A DNA stretch of 64,000 nt, from assembly GCA_928085145.1 (NCBI GenBank), contig OV725081.1, positions 45,015,637 to 45,079,636 on the forward strand, in the 5' to 3' direction. Origin of the DNA: Nezara viridula. Its lineage: Eukaryota; Arthropoda; Insecta; Hemiptera; Pentatomidae. Numbering within the stretch: position 1 is the first letter of the stretch; each line of letters begins with the position of its first letter. The notes below the pieces were generated by a model, which saw only the letters and a program-made list of their open reading frames with translations, was not told the origin of the DNA and did no database searches. The translations under genes were made by a program, and so were the position numbers. Positions 10,563-21,420 of this stretch are shown piece by piece.

Positions 10563-11379
10563 GTAAAATAAGTAAAATTCAAATGTAAAATATTATGGTA
10601 AAGGTGACTCAAATTTTATTGGGGTTTAATAATTATAAAGGTTTTTTTTTTTAAATGTAATATTCAATATACATAACTAAATTTAAAAATAAATAAATAT
10701 TATTACCGTTGAGATATTTGATATTTGATATTTCAAATTTTCCGCTATTTTCAAATTTCAAATCATTATTTCAAAATGAAAACCTGATTGTTGGTAAATA
10801 AGCTGCGACGGCAAATCTGGACAAGTTAGGAGTTCACTACTCCCCCTTCCTCCTTCAGGCAATTCGTTAACATGGGGAAGAGATTGAGGAGGTGGCCTCC
10901 TCTAGATTGATATTTATTGCAGCTCTATCTCAAGCTAACACCCACTTCCACCTCCAGGGTATTAGATAAACCAGGGATTTCTTCTTCTCTTTACATACAG
11001 GAAGAGCGGTTGGTTTTATTTCAAACGAAAATCGAGAACAAGCTAAATGTACATGAGCTTACTTTCAAAAGGGAACCTATCCGTAAAATAAAATACAAAA
11101 ATATTTTTTCTCGTTTTCAGTTTAAATTCTTCTTTTTTTCTCTTCCCTTCCTCGCCTTTTTGGCTACACGGGAGTTTCCAGAGGAGAGGGCGTGGGATTA
11201 ATTTCAGAGTTAAAAGTCTCCCATGCACCGGAATTTGGACTCTTAATCTTACGTTTATCAGGTTGCCCGGCAACGCATGTTATAATGAACATAAACTGAA
11301 TCGAACTCCCCGAATTATTTCTATGTAAAATCATCTAGATAAATTTGATAACCACCACCAGATTTTAATGAAAATTGGT

Positions 11380-11905
11380 GTATATTAAGTTTAGAGTTTA
11401 GAGTTTATTAAACGATAATTACAATTTGGTCCGACCAGATGGAAAATCTATCAGACGGTGCCATTATTTTTTTTCTAATGATTTCAATATAATACAATTC
11501 TAACATAGTATAATAATGCAATATAGTATAATAATAACAAATTAAAACATAGTGATAAAGTCATATAATACATATTAAATAATAAATGGCAATATATGAG
11601 ATCTTTAAGATTATATAATATATTATAAAATATAAATGATAATTAAGATTATATATAGATATGAAGATATAGCGGTAATAATTAATAAGATAATAAATAA
11701 AACAAATAATAAATATGAAAAGAAGCATATGAACAACAATAAGAATAATGGCTTGACTAGAAAGAATAGAGTTTTATAACAATAGAACTTATGTGATAAT
11801 CATTGGATTATATGTCTCACATCAATAATTGAGTGACTAGTAGAAGAAAAAGACATGATTCAATGAGATATAGTCAGTGGTACATTAACTATTAAAAACT
11901 ATTAA
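11380..11905 (-). mobile_element. 3' end of an unclassified LINE, minus strand
   Basis: Reads on the minus strand as GGCACCGTCTGATAG ... CTGGTCGGACCAAATTGTAA, then TTTAATAAACTCTAAACTCTAAAC, a tail of short tandem units instead of poly-A. A diverged second copy of the same 3' region is at 48285-48800, and the terminal 60 bp recur at 47225-47300. No ORF survives. Confidence 0.5.
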
Positions 11906-12155
11906 AATCCGGCTGAAACTTCGTAAATAGCTTCATTTCATCGTAACCTACAAATATTTCATTTACGAAAATTCTCGGACTTGAGGCGTTTTCAAAATGG
12001 GGGCGGCAAACTTTGTCTATTTAATTAGGTACTAAAATGTGGTAAATACCGATTTGATTTCCACTTTAATAGTAAGATAACTTGAGGACAAAGTCAAGGA
12101 AAAAGGTGGCCTTAAAAAAAAAAAAAAAAATTCAGCCATTTAAAGTGACCTTGAA
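11905..12155. mobile_element. Palindromic TA-target MITE, single arm
   Basis: AATCCGGCTGAAACTTCGTA, CATCGTAACCTACAAATATT and GGTACTAAAA follow the same order as the left arm of the 47344 copy, ending near an A17 run. The mirrored arm and both outer ends are missing, so this is a solo half-element. Confidence 0.7.
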
Positions 12156-12159
12156 CTTT

Positions 12160-13070
12160 TGAGATATTCTAAGTTCGGGAGACAATTTGAGCTCGAAACT
12201 AGCTTGTGTATAGGGCTTTCCTATTTAAAATCAAGATTTATTAATATAAATTCAGGAATATAGAAATATCTGTAGCCAAAATCTCACTACAAATACCCAA
12301 GTACCACCATATATTATTAAAAAGAGCATATAATTCTCTACCATATTGTAAAATAATATTAGTGGGCTTTTGACCTTAAAGAATTTCATCACCATTTAAA
12401 TGTAATACAGTGAAAGAAATTTACAAGTTATATATTCAAGTAAGTATGGTCCAAATTTCTTTCCAGAAACCCTAATACAACCATACATTAGTGATAAGAA
12501 ATTCTCTTTCAAATGTTTAGATAAAATTAGGTGATTTTGAATTTATTGAAAATTAAAATTTACATAATTCTTATGTTCTTGGTATTTTTGTTTTTAAATA
12601 TCTGTATCGTAAATTAATTGAACTGATATTAACATCAAATTCACATTAATAAAACTAAATTTAGATTTCCCTACATTAAAAGTTGTTTACAGATTCTTAT
12701 TCATAAAAAGTTGTTTACTAATTGTTGTTATTCTAATGTCACATAGAATATCTGAATCGATTCCTTCTAACCACATATCTTTCCAATTTGTCATTTTGTC
12801 AGTGTATTGAAGAAGTGATTTAACGTTCTTTTAGTCACTATCTACTCTTTCTAGCGTCAAAGTACAAAACAAAGGCTTGAAAAAATCAAGTGATCAGAAC
12901 TTTATGTATATGTGAAATATGTATATGTTTTGATTAAGCACTTAATTAAAGCAGTTTGTGTGGTTGGTCCTATTAAATTATATTTTAAAATAATATAAAC
13001 TTTAATGATTCTGACTGAAATAACCATTAATTTAATAACTTAATTTAAATAACCATATTTTATATTCATT
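12160..13070. other. AT-rich DNA, no feature seen
   Basis: No coding frame or recognised repeat. The same holds for 9530-10020, 10565-11380 and 13650-14180. Confidence 0.5.
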
Positions 13071-13074
13071 CAAC

Positions 13075-13300
13075 TTTTTTTGGTTTATTATTTTCAATAA
13101 TGAACCATTGCGATTTCCAAAACTTCTATTCCAAAATAATGAGCCAAAAAAATTCCAAAACATAACCCCCTCTCAAAATTTGAGGTTTTACGTTTCAATA
13201 AAAAATTTACGGGACCGATTTTTTTTAAATTTTTATATAAAGTCAGAGGTCACCCGAGAATGATCCTCCTTCATCGACATTACTTTCCGCCTTTTACTTT
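13075..13300 (+). repeat. Unclassified interspersed repeat, copy 1
   Basis: TTATTTTCAATAATGAACCATTGCG through GAGGTCACCCGAGAATGATCCTCCTTCATCGACATTA is mirrored on the opposite strand at 35185-34940. A second partial start (TTTATTTTCAATAATGAACATTG) occurs at 13619-13642. No protein similarity was recognised. Confidence 0.55.
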
Positions 13301-14182
13301 CAAAATGGTGGCCGAAAAACCTACGTTGCAATAGCGCCTAAACGAATGTGCCGATTTCAATGAAACTTCTTTAAATTCATTTTCTCAACGCCCTTTAAAT
13401 GTATCTATATAACATACTTCAACGAAAAGAAGCTGGAAAAAAAATTACGAGGGATGGTAAAATTAAATTCCGAATAACTCAAAAAGTACACACACACTTT
13501 TTTGTCGATGTTGTGATACGACGTTTCAAAGATATTTCAATTTCTAAAAAAATGAAGGAAGTTTCATCGAAATCAAAGTACTATGAGTAGAGATATCGCG
13601 ATTTTAATATATTTTTGGTTTATTATTTTCAATAATGAACATTGATCGTAAAAGTTTACGGAATGTCTTGAAAAAAAACAAAAAAAAAAGTCGTTAAAAT
13701 TGAACAATTTGAGCAAAGATACAGTCTCTAAATACTTTTTGTATGTTCTACTGCAAAGGTTATATCCTTTCTTTTGGTTTTTGAATTTGAATGTTTTACT
13801 GAAGTAATGCTAATTTTTGTAGCGTATTACTAATGATTAAAAAAAAGGTTTAGTCCAATAATTGGAATCACCTTTTATTTATTTTTCTTTGTTACTAGGA
13901 AGTTAATGTTACTTTAGATTGTTTGGAAATAATTAACCATTGTGAAATAATTTGCAGCGTTTTTATATTATACTAAATTTAGGATTAAATAAAATAACTT
14001 TAAATTGTACACATTTGGCTTCACCAAACTTATATATAACACGGCTTCAATCTTTCCAATCCAAGATACAATAAATCGTCCAACTAACAGAACACTTAAC
14101 TTTGTTTAATGAAAAATAGTTGTTATTATGAAATATTAAATTCTGCTTTAATTAAAAGAATTGAAGATTTCAGCTATAGGCA

Positions 14183-14260
14183 TAGATAGATAGATAGATA
14201 GAAAAATAATTTTATTCTGGGACACAGTCCCTTGAGAATAACAAAATAGAACAAAATTAA
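14183..14260 (-). promoter_or_regulatory. LINE 3' terminal hairpin and tandem tail
   Basis: On the minus strand GGGAC-TGT-GTCCC can form a 5-bp stem, followed by AGAATAAAA and then (CTAT)n. The copy at 7271 has the same stem with a different loop (CTA). Such 3' structures are recognised by the RT of CR1/L2-type elements; that role here is inference. Confidence 0.55.
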
Positions 14261-14513
14261 AAGATCACATCTGGCCAAAATAAACTCAATCGAAAAAAAG
14301 AAATAATGTAAAAAAAATATAAGGTAAACATTCTATATAAAAAAAAACGAAACTATATACAAAACAATTAATACTATGACAAGGCACTTAAAGCTATTTG
14401 CACTAGTATACACTTTTAAGAAAATAATAAAGAATTAAAAAATAAAAATGTATCAATGAATCAATCAATGAATTTGTATGTATCAAATTCTCTATTAAAA
14501 TCAGCTCGAATGG

Positions 14514-17324
14514 TTAGCAACTATCTGACTGTTCTTGGGATAGGAATTGGAATAGGAGGATTTTGAATTTGGATATGGATGGGGAATGTCGAATTTTGAT
14601 AGGGAGGGAATTCCAGAAATTGACAGAGCGAACAACAAAGGAATTTTGGAATGAGGCAGATCTGTGAGAAGGCATGTAAAGATTAGAAGGTCGAGATCTT
14701 GTGGACAGGGAATGGACTGAGGATTTGAACTGGAGAAGATTGTAGGCGTAAGAAGGACGATGACTGTTGATGATTTGGTAGAGGAACGTACCTAGGAAAT
14801 ATTGTCTTCGGAAGGAGGGGAAAAGCCACTTTAACTCAGCATAGTGGTGAGAAACATGGGAGTATCTTGGGGCCCCGATCACAAATCTTACACAGCTGTT
14901 CATTAGTCTTTTCAGTCTACCACGGAGCTCCACGGAGAGGCCATCATACACCACACAGCTATAGTCAAAGTGGGGGAAAATGAGAGAGGAAACTAGGAGT
15001 CTACGCGTATGTTGAGGTAGGAGATGGCGGAAGCGATGGAATAGTTTGAGGGTGGAAATTGTCCGTCGAGAGATATGAGAAATATGGTGATTCCAAAGGA
15101 GGTTTTGATCAATGAAAAATCCTAAGTTTTTAACAGAGGAGTAGAAGGAGATTGGCTGGTCATTAAGGTGAAGGATGGGAAAGTCTGGATGGGATCTAAG
15201 AAGGGGCTTGGAAGCAATGACAATGGCCTGAGTTTTGGCGGCATTTAACCTTAATCCATTTACATTTGCCCAGGCACTGATTCGATCTAGGTCTTCTTGG
15301 ATCTTGGCAAATGCCCCCAGTAACTCAGGAGGGGAAAATGATAGGTAGATCTGTGAATCGTCTGCATAAAGGTGATGGGAACAATGGAGAATTGATTTAG
15401 GTAGGTCGTTAATGTAGGAGCTGAAAAGGAGAGGAGATATGCTTGAACCCTGGGCAACTCCAGAGGATAAAGAAAGGAAGGCAGATAGTGGTTGGTTGGG
15501 TATGGAGACTGCTTGGGTACGTTGTGAGAGGAAAGATTGAAACCAAGAGATGGAACTATTGGAGAAGGATAATAATTTCAGTTTGTTGAAAAGGATGGAA
15601 TGGTTAATGGAATCGAAGGCTTTGGAGAAGTCGAGAAGGATAAGGATGGTTAACTTTTTATCATCTATTGCAGTTTGAATGTCGTTGATGATTTTAATTA
15701 AGGCGGATTGTGTGGAGTAGCTGGGACGGAAACCAGATTGGAGAGGATCAAGTTGGTTGGACTTTTCAAGGAAGTTGGAGACTTGGGATTGCACCAATCT
15801 TTCTAGGGATTTCGAGAGGTTGGAAAGGATTGAGATTGGGCGGAAATCTTCGGGTGAGGTCAGATTAGAATTTTTATTTAAAGGAATGACAATGGCTTGT
15901 TTCCAAGATGTAGGGAATACTGAATTCTGAAGGGAGAAATTGTAGATGAAAAGAAGGACTGGGAGGATTTCAGGAAGACATAATTTTATTAGTTTGACAG
16001 GGATGCCGTCAGGTCCTATGGAATTGGTGTGGGATTTCATTACAGCGGTTAAAAGGTCTGTAGGGGAAATGTTGGAAAAATAAAAGTTATTGTCGTTAAA
16101 TGGTATCTCTATTGGGAAGTCGGAACAGGAGGATAAAGGAGAGGTATTAGCAACAGATATAAAATGCGAGTTTAGATCATCAGGGGATATTGGAAAGGCT
16201 GGAGTAGGGGATCGGGAAGGATCACAAAGGGAGAGTTTACGAAGCAGTCGCCATTTTGATTTTATGTCAGGAGTTGAGGAAAGGGCTTCGTGGAAGTAGA
16301 GGGACTTCGCACGCCGGATCCTTGTTTGTGTCAAGTTGCGAAGCACCCTGAACGCTTGGTAGTCATCTGCAAGCCTAGTACGTCTGAAGCGTCTACGAGC
16401 AGCGTCGCGCCTCTTCTGCAGGTCTTTAATTTCCTGACACATCCAAGGAGCAGGCCGGTGACGAAATGTAGAGGTTTTGAGAGGGGCATGGGTATTGAGG
16501 ATATTGAGGAGATTGGTAGTAAGAATATCGACCATAGAGTCGATAGAAGTGCAAGAATATATTTTATTCCAATCTAGGATTTCCAGGTCAGGTAATATTT
16601 GTTCTCGTGTAAGGGAATCTAGATGGCGGAAGGTGATAGTTCGAGGCTGAATAGGAGGAGTTTGGATATTATATGTTATTTGTATCAGATCGTGAGATGA
16701 CAAAAAGGATACTGGCAGTTGTGAAGAGGAGAGGAGGTTTTGTGCAGAGTCTATAATATAGAAATCTATCCAAGTGTCGGACCTGCTAGTATGGTGAGTG
16801 GGAGAAAAAGGAACGATAAAGAGGTGAAGGGAGAAGAATAGGTCTTCTAGATAGGATTTGTCATTGGAGTTAAATAGGAAATTGGTATTGAGGTCACCTG
16901 AGATGATTATTCTGGGATAGAGGGGAACGAAATTCAATAGGGTAGATTCAAAGGACGTGTGAAATGGAACAAGAGGAGGACGGTATACCACAGCGTAGAG
17001 GAGAGGAGAAGTATTACAAAGGATTTCAACTAATAGGTATTCAATTTGTGGGTGGTTGGAAGATGGGGATAAATCGAGTATTCGGGTCTTCAGGCTATTG
17101 TGGACATATATGGCTACTCCACCGCCAGTCCGGCTTACCCGGTCATGACGGAAGAGGTTGTAATTAGGCAGGGAGACAGAAGAGGATGGGATATAAGGTT
17201 TGAGCCAAGTTTCGGAGATAGCTATAATATGGTAAAAATTTTGAGTGAAATATTGCAGGAATTCGTCATAGTGCGCGGGGAGGGATTGAGAGTTAACATG
17301 GCAGGTGATTAGGGTACTAGACAT
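14514..17324 (-). CDS. CR1-group LINE ORF2: endonuclease-reverse transcriptase
   Basis: 936 residues, uninterrupted. The apurinic-like endonuclease occupies about residues 5-220: N11 in VNSQSL, E38 in ISETWL, GDLN at 143-146, WIDF near 187 and SSHD at 209-212. RT covers about 430-720, with LLDFSKAFDS (catalytic D565), QGSSISPLLF and YADD at 653-656. The C-terminal third is the thumb and a basic tail. The enzyme nicks chromosomal DNA and reverse-transcribes the element RNA at the nick. The Asp expected in the usual SDH triad is Ser209-Ser210 before His211; this may be a subfamily feature or loss of activity. Frame and motifs otherwise look active. Confidence 0.92.
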   Translation of the reverse strand: MSSTLITCHVNSQSLPAHYDEFLQYFTQNFYHIIAISETWLKPYIPSSSVSLPNYNLFRHDRVSRTGGGVAIYVHNSLKTRILDLSPSSNHPQIEYLLVEILCNTSPLLYAVVYRPPLVPFHTSFESTLLNFVPLYPRIIISGDLNTNFLFNSNDKSYLEDLFFSLHLFIVPFSPTHHTSRSDTWIDFYIIDSAQNLLSSSQLPVSFLSSHDLIQITYNIQTPPIQPRTITFRHLDSLTREQILPDLEILDWNKIYSCTSIDSMVDILTTNLLNILNTHAPLKTSTFRHRPAPWMCQEIKDLQKRRDAARRRFRRTRLADDYQAFRVLRNLTQTRIRRAKSLYFHEALSSTPDIKSKWRLLRKLSLCDPSRSPTPAFPISPDDLNSHFISVANTSPLSSCSDFPIEIPFNDNNFYFSNISPTDLLTAVMKSHTNSIGPDGIPVKLIKLCLPEILPVLLFIYNFSLQNSVFPTSWKQAIVIPLNKNSNLTSPEDFRPISILSNLSKSLERLVQSQVSNFLEKSNQLDPLQSGFRPSYSTQSALIKIINDIQTAIDDKKLTILILLDFSKAFDSINHSILFNKLKLLSFSNSSISWFQSFLSQRTQAVSIPNQPLSAFLSLSSGVAQGSSISPLLFSSYINDLPKSILHCSHHLYADDSQIYLSFSPPELLGAFAKIQEDLDRISAWANVNGLRLNAAKTQAIVIASKPLLRSHPDFPILHLNDQPISFYSSVKNLGFFIDQNLLWNHHISHISRRTISTLKLFHRFRHLLPQHTRRLLVSSLIFPHFDYSCVVYDGLSVELRGRLKRLMNSCVRFVIGAPRYSHVSHHYAELKWLFPSFRRQYFLGTFLYQIINSHRPSYAYNLLQFKSSVHSLSTRSRPSNLYMPSHRSASFQNSFVVRSVNFWNSLPIKIRHSPSISKFKILLFQFLSQEQSDSC

Positions 17325-17586
17325 GAGAAGTATTTGGAAGGAGACAGTCAGAGTTCAGTAGAGAAACACTAAAACAAATAAAAAATACAGAAAAGCTATT
17401 ACAATTAATGAAAATGAGAAAAAAGAAAGTGTTTAAAGAAACAAAAAATAGAAAGCATATAGTAAATAATACATAGGCTAATATGTGGAAGTGAAGAAAT
17501 ACAACTAAAAGCGAAAATCTTTCTTCGAAGGGAATTTTGTCAGTAGTTATTTTGATAAGGATGGAGGGTAGACGAATTCTGTGTAG

Positions 17587-18492
17587 TCAGGTAAATATAT
17601 CGAGGTCCGAGGCCTGTTCGATCATGATAACCTTATGCCCGTCCTCTTTTCGACATCGCACCTTTCCAGCGGCAAACCAGCAATATTTGATTTTCCCCGC
17701 TGCTTTCTTCTGTCGGGCAAGCCAGTATAAGTGCCTGTTCGTGTGAGTCATCTCCTCTCCCAGATATATCCGGTGGCAGTCATTCTCCTGCCAACCGATA
17801 TCCCGCGTGGAGAAATCCCTCTTAACTTTTCTTTTCGATATTAAATCGTCTCTGACTGATTGCCTGACAAATCGCACGATGACAGACGGCGGTCGCGGGT
17901 CATCTTTCCTGCTTCTGCGGCGATGCACCACATCCAGATCTTCTGCACTAAGCTTGACTCCCAGGCTGGCTCCTACACTGGTCACCAGACCGGCGGGCGT
18001 TTCACCAGCTCGCTCCGGTATCCCTCGGATCTCCAGTGATCTGGATAACAGGCCCTGCTCTGCATTATTCAGGCGAACTTCTAGTTCGCCCACTCGGGAT
18101 TTGAGGGCTTTATTTTCCAGAATAATTTCTTCGAATTTACTGGCTTGACTTTCGAGGTGTTTTTCAATTTTCGCTAATCTTTCATTTACCTCAAAACTGA
18201 GCTCCCCATATTTATCGAGGGCTGTTTTAATGTTTTTTACGTCTTCGTTCACGCTTGAATCTAGACGATTTACTGCCGCCAGTATTTCTGAGGCAGACGG
18301 CTCAGTGTTGGTTTTTTTGGCTTGGTCGCAATTAGGGCATACCCATGTTTTTTTGTGTGCTTTTAGTGCTTCGATGTCTTTATCAGATAAGTTGAAACAC
18401 CTACTATGGTAAATAATTTTACATTTTGCACAATTAATGTTGTTTTTGTCCTCGCGTGCAATAGTATTATTGCAAATATTACACTGCACCAT
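17587..18492 (-). CDS. CR1-group LINE ORF1: PHD finger, coiled coil, FP-like C-terminus
   Basis: 301 residues. C4-C7, C21-C24, H29-C32 and C52-C55 form a complete C4HC3 PHD-type zinc finger. Residues about 65-150 are heptad-rich (EVRLNNAEQGLLSRSLEIRG region) and probably form a coiled coil. The basic C-terminal half (HRRRSRKDD, RIYLGEEMTHTNRHLYW, KVRCRKEDG) resembles the C-terminal domain that non-LTR ORF1 proteins share with the baculovirus FP protein family. In such elements ORF1 binds element RNA. It lies 262 bp upstream of ORF2 on the same strand. Start chosen at the ATG just before the first zinc ligand. Confidence 0.85.
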   Translation of the reverse strand: MVQCNICNNTIAREDKNNINCAKCKIIYHSRCFNLSDKDIEALKAHKKTWVCPNCDQAKKTNTEPSASEILAAVNRLDSSVNEDVKNIKTALDKYGELSFEVNERLAKIEKHLESQASKFEEIILENKALKSRVGELEVRLNNAEQGLLSRSLEIRGIPERAGETPAGLVTSVGASLGVKLSAEDLDVVHRRRSRKDDPRPPSVIVRFVRQSVRDDLISKRKVKRDFSTRDIGWQENDCHRIYLGEEMTHTNRHLYWLARQKKAAGKIKYCWFAAGKVRCRKEDGHKVIMIEQASDLDIFT

Positions 18493-18867
18493 ATTTTATG
18501 AGAAGTAAATTAATTAAAATATAAATAAATACCGGTAGACAGTTGTTGATGCGATGAAAGCAGTAAACAGCGTGCTTAATGCCGTAAGGATTAGTAAGAG
18601 ATTACAGTCCCGCACTTCTAGGAAATCAGTTAGAGTTATGCACTTTTTTACGTAAATATACGTCACTTGAATCAGTGAACACTAATAAAGTTCTAGAATA
18701 AAAGAGAAAAAAACAAAAAATCTGAACTCAACATAAACTGTAGTGTAGACTAAAATAAAGAAAAACTGTGTAGATATTTAGAGAGAGAATTATAGCGATG
18801 TTCATTGGTAGCTGTCTCTGGCCAGACTGTTGACTAAATTGGCATATAGTTGAACGTTGAATTTTTT

Positions 18868-19092
18868 AGAATGAAAAATGGTCAAAAGGTGCAATAAAAA
18901 AAAATTATTGAGTTTGCCAACATATCGAGCTATGTGAATGATCATCAGTATTAAAAATTGGCTAATTTTTTAAATGTTATTTTATAACTTTTAATTATTT
19001 GCTCTGATGATGACCCACATGTATTGGTCGAAATGTCGAGGAACTCAATAAACAAAATATTTTTACAGTACATCCTGACCATTTTTCATTCT
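18868..19092. repeat. Palindromic Penelope-like terminus pair with hammerhead-like core
   Basis: Both ends read AGAATGAAAAATGGTCA inward. Each arm then has an ACTCAATAA element and a CTGATGAT box in opposite orientation. The right arm keeps CTGATGA (19004-19010), a GACC/GGTC stem (19012-19015 with 19026-19029) and GAAA (19030-19033). The left arm lacks the stem. Confidence 0.6.
19004..19040 (+). ncRNA. Hammerhead ribozyme-like motif
   Basis: Order CUGAUGA - stem II (GACC..GGUC, 10-nt loop, one extra U before the stem) - GAAA - UGUCG fits the conserved core of hammerhead ribozymes reported in Penelope-like elements. Stem I/III pairing and the cleavage site were not verified. Confidence 0.4.
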
Positions 19093-19428
19093 TATAAAAG
19101 ATTTCATTCACACTAAATTTGCCAAATAACAAATAACAAATAATGAAAACAAAAAATAAATACTAATTTAAATTAAAGTTAAATAAGTAATGTGAGTGTA
19201 TTTTTATCGCTGGCGTATTATGTCTCCATGATTTACTTCAATGGATGGAAATACAGGAATCTAAGAGATCACAGATAACTTCTCTCTAAATCCTGTCACT
19301 GGTATTAAAAGCTAGTGATATCAGGCTAGTGTTAGGGAAGATGCTGAGTTGAAGGGATACTTATAAAACAACGCCGAAATAGACAATGACCAAATGTGAA
19401 GTTACAAAAAATGACAAAACGACAAGTA

Positions 19429-19644
19429 GAGGTCGGGGCGGCCGAGCAGGCTAACGCGAGTGCACAGCATCGCGCGTTGCCCGGCTACCTACTAACCGAA
19501 GTTGTAGATGATAAAATAGCTGAGTCAGCGTCCCAGTGTTGGAAGGGGAGCTTTCAACTCTGGCAGTAATCCCCCGTCCTTATCCCCTGGTTCGGGAAAA
19601 CCCCGTATAGCCTAAAAAGCAAGGAAAGGAAGAAAGAAAAAAAA
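19429..19644 (+). mobile_element. SINE-like retroposon with TSD
   Basis: Starts AGGTCGGGGCGGCCGAGCAGG, a class II tRNA-like A-box region, and ends in an A-rich tail (AAGAAAGAAAAAAAA). GACAAGTA flanks it at 19421-19428 and 19645-19652. A clear B-box was not found. The unit is GC-rich against its AT-rich flanks. Confidence 0.65.
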
Positions 19645-19659
19645 GACAAGTAAAAGAGA

Positions 19660-20620
19660 CATTTTAACAAATTATATTTTATATACTATACAGTCAACCT
19701 GGCACAACAAAGGAAATGTAGAGAAAAAAACAACACAAAAAATAGCCAACAAAAAGCTACAATAAATGGAACAAAACAGAAAATGACTGAAAAAGGTTTG
19801 GATAAGGGATTAGCTTTCATTATAATTTAAGTTAATAGTCCTTCTCTTCCCTTCTGCTTTTGTTATCTAATTATTATGCAATAATATATTTATTGATTGC
19901 TAATAATTGTAATTTATAGGTGTAGATTTATAAAAAAAAGAAACAAAGTAAATTACTAAAGAAACAAGAATTTTAAAAAAAGAACACATTGTCATTAGAG
20001 TTTATAGGTGCTTAACTGTATGAACTTATTTGTTAGTACGGAGTCATGAAAGTTTTCAAAGCCAATTAGATGCAGCCAGGACATTATACGCTATTTATCA
20101 CTTCCAAGCGATACTATAAATAGGCCAACGTAGTTATGTTAATATATTCAAATCAGCTTCCTCACCAGAACATTATAAATAACCGATAATTTAATTTTAA
20201 ATTGTTTATGTTTGTCAAAGAAGGCTATTTATATAAGAGTCGTATATATCTCCTTAATTACTAATTTCAAAAATAGCAAAATGGTTGATCGACTGTGCAT
20301 TTTACGATGCACACGTAATACAATAAAATTGGGACACACACACTGGGCTGGAACCAAGACTAATGTAATGAGTATATAGAGTGCGATTACAGATAATGTG
20401 ATGTCACGGAATAATGGTCTCATGCCCCTTCTATTGCATTTCCCAGGGTAATGACTTCAATCCTCTAGCAATTATATCCGACGAACGAATGTGTGATAGA
20501 AATAATCCACAAAGTGAAATCTCTCCGTTCTCGATGAGATCATATCGAATTATAACTTAGCAACTGAACTGTTTTCCAGAACGATGAATATTCAGGTAAC
20601 AGTGATCAATTAGCAATGGA
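19660..20620. other. AT-rich DNA, no feature seen
   Basis: No convincing coding frame or repeat. Confidence 0.5.
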
Positions 20621-20769
20621 AAACTGATGAGAATTATAAACGAGAGAAAGGGAACGTGGGCTTGGACCCCTTGCAGCTATCTCTATATCCAAGTTCATCC
20701 AGTTCCTTTGCCAAGCACCGAGCCTGGCTATCCACAATCTTTCGATAAATGTTGCAATAAAAAAAAACA

Positions 20770-20884
20770 AAAAAAGAAAACAGAGGAACTACAGGAAATA
20801 GCAGAAAAAGCGTTAAAGATATCCTTCGAGAAAACAAAAATCATGACCAACAAGATTTTTCGCAAGATCTTTACAGTTTTTTAA
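20770..20884 (+). pseudogene. RT palm fragment of an RTE-like LINE
   Basis: The frame reads EELQEIAEKALKISFEKTKIMTNK, matching the segment after FADD in endonuclease-RT polyproteins of the RTE/BovB type (usual form: LKxxGLxINxEKTKxM). No upstream RT blocks remain in frame. Confidence 0.45.
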
Positions 20885-20990
20885 AAAATATATTAATAGA
20901 GTAATATAACATTCTGTCACATGGACAATTATCAAAAATTATATACAATTTTATGATAAACAATATTCTTTAGCCTAGTCATGTTTTTTT
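20876..20990 (-). mobile_element. Possible Jockey-family 3' UTR remnant
   Basis: T-rich start followed by ACATTCTGTCACATGGACAA matches the reverse complement of the 3' UTR end of the element at 50747-54880 (TTGATGTGACAGAATGT). Similarity fades quickly. Confidence 0.35.
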
Positions 20991-21420
20991 GTGAGATTTT
21001 TTAATAATTTAATCTATATATATTTATTTAATACAGATATACTTTTGTATCAAAACTCGTTTTAATCTTAGAGTCTTTTATTATACATTTAAAATATTTT
21101 TACAAAATTTAAAAATTATTATTTTTTAATGTTTCGGCTCCAAGAGCCATTTTCAATTTTTTTTTTTCTTTTAGTAAAAGGATGTGAGAATAAAAAAAGG
21201 GCATTGATAAAAAAATAATAATCACCTATAGATTAAATACAATAATAATACAATTTTATATATCATTAGAATTTTATTTGAGAATAATAATAAAATCTGC
21301 TACAATCAAGGGCATGATTGTTATGGCTGTATGTTTCCATTCACACATTTGAGATACAATTTGAGAAAAATGAAATAAGAAGAAAACATGTAAATAAGAT
21401 TATATACATTAAAAGTACTT

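Larger units (their letters stand above)
14183..18600 (-). mobile_element. Near-full-length CR1-group LINE with two open ORFs
   Basis: Minus-strand order: a short 5' UTR, ORF1 (18492-17587), a 262-bp spacer, ORF2 (17324-14514), a 3' UTR of about 310 bp, the hairpin GGGACTGTGTCCC, AATAAA and a terminal (CTAT)n tract at 14202-14183. Short tandem repeats in place of poly-A are typical of CR1/L2-group elements. Both ORFs are uninterrupted, so the insertion is young. The 5' boundary is only estimated; no target duplication was identified. Confidence 0.85.

Noticed and set aside
16090..17312. Plus-strand frames opposite the CR1-group ORF2
   Set aside because: Antisense shadows with no domain; the minus strand carries the RT and endonuclease motifs.
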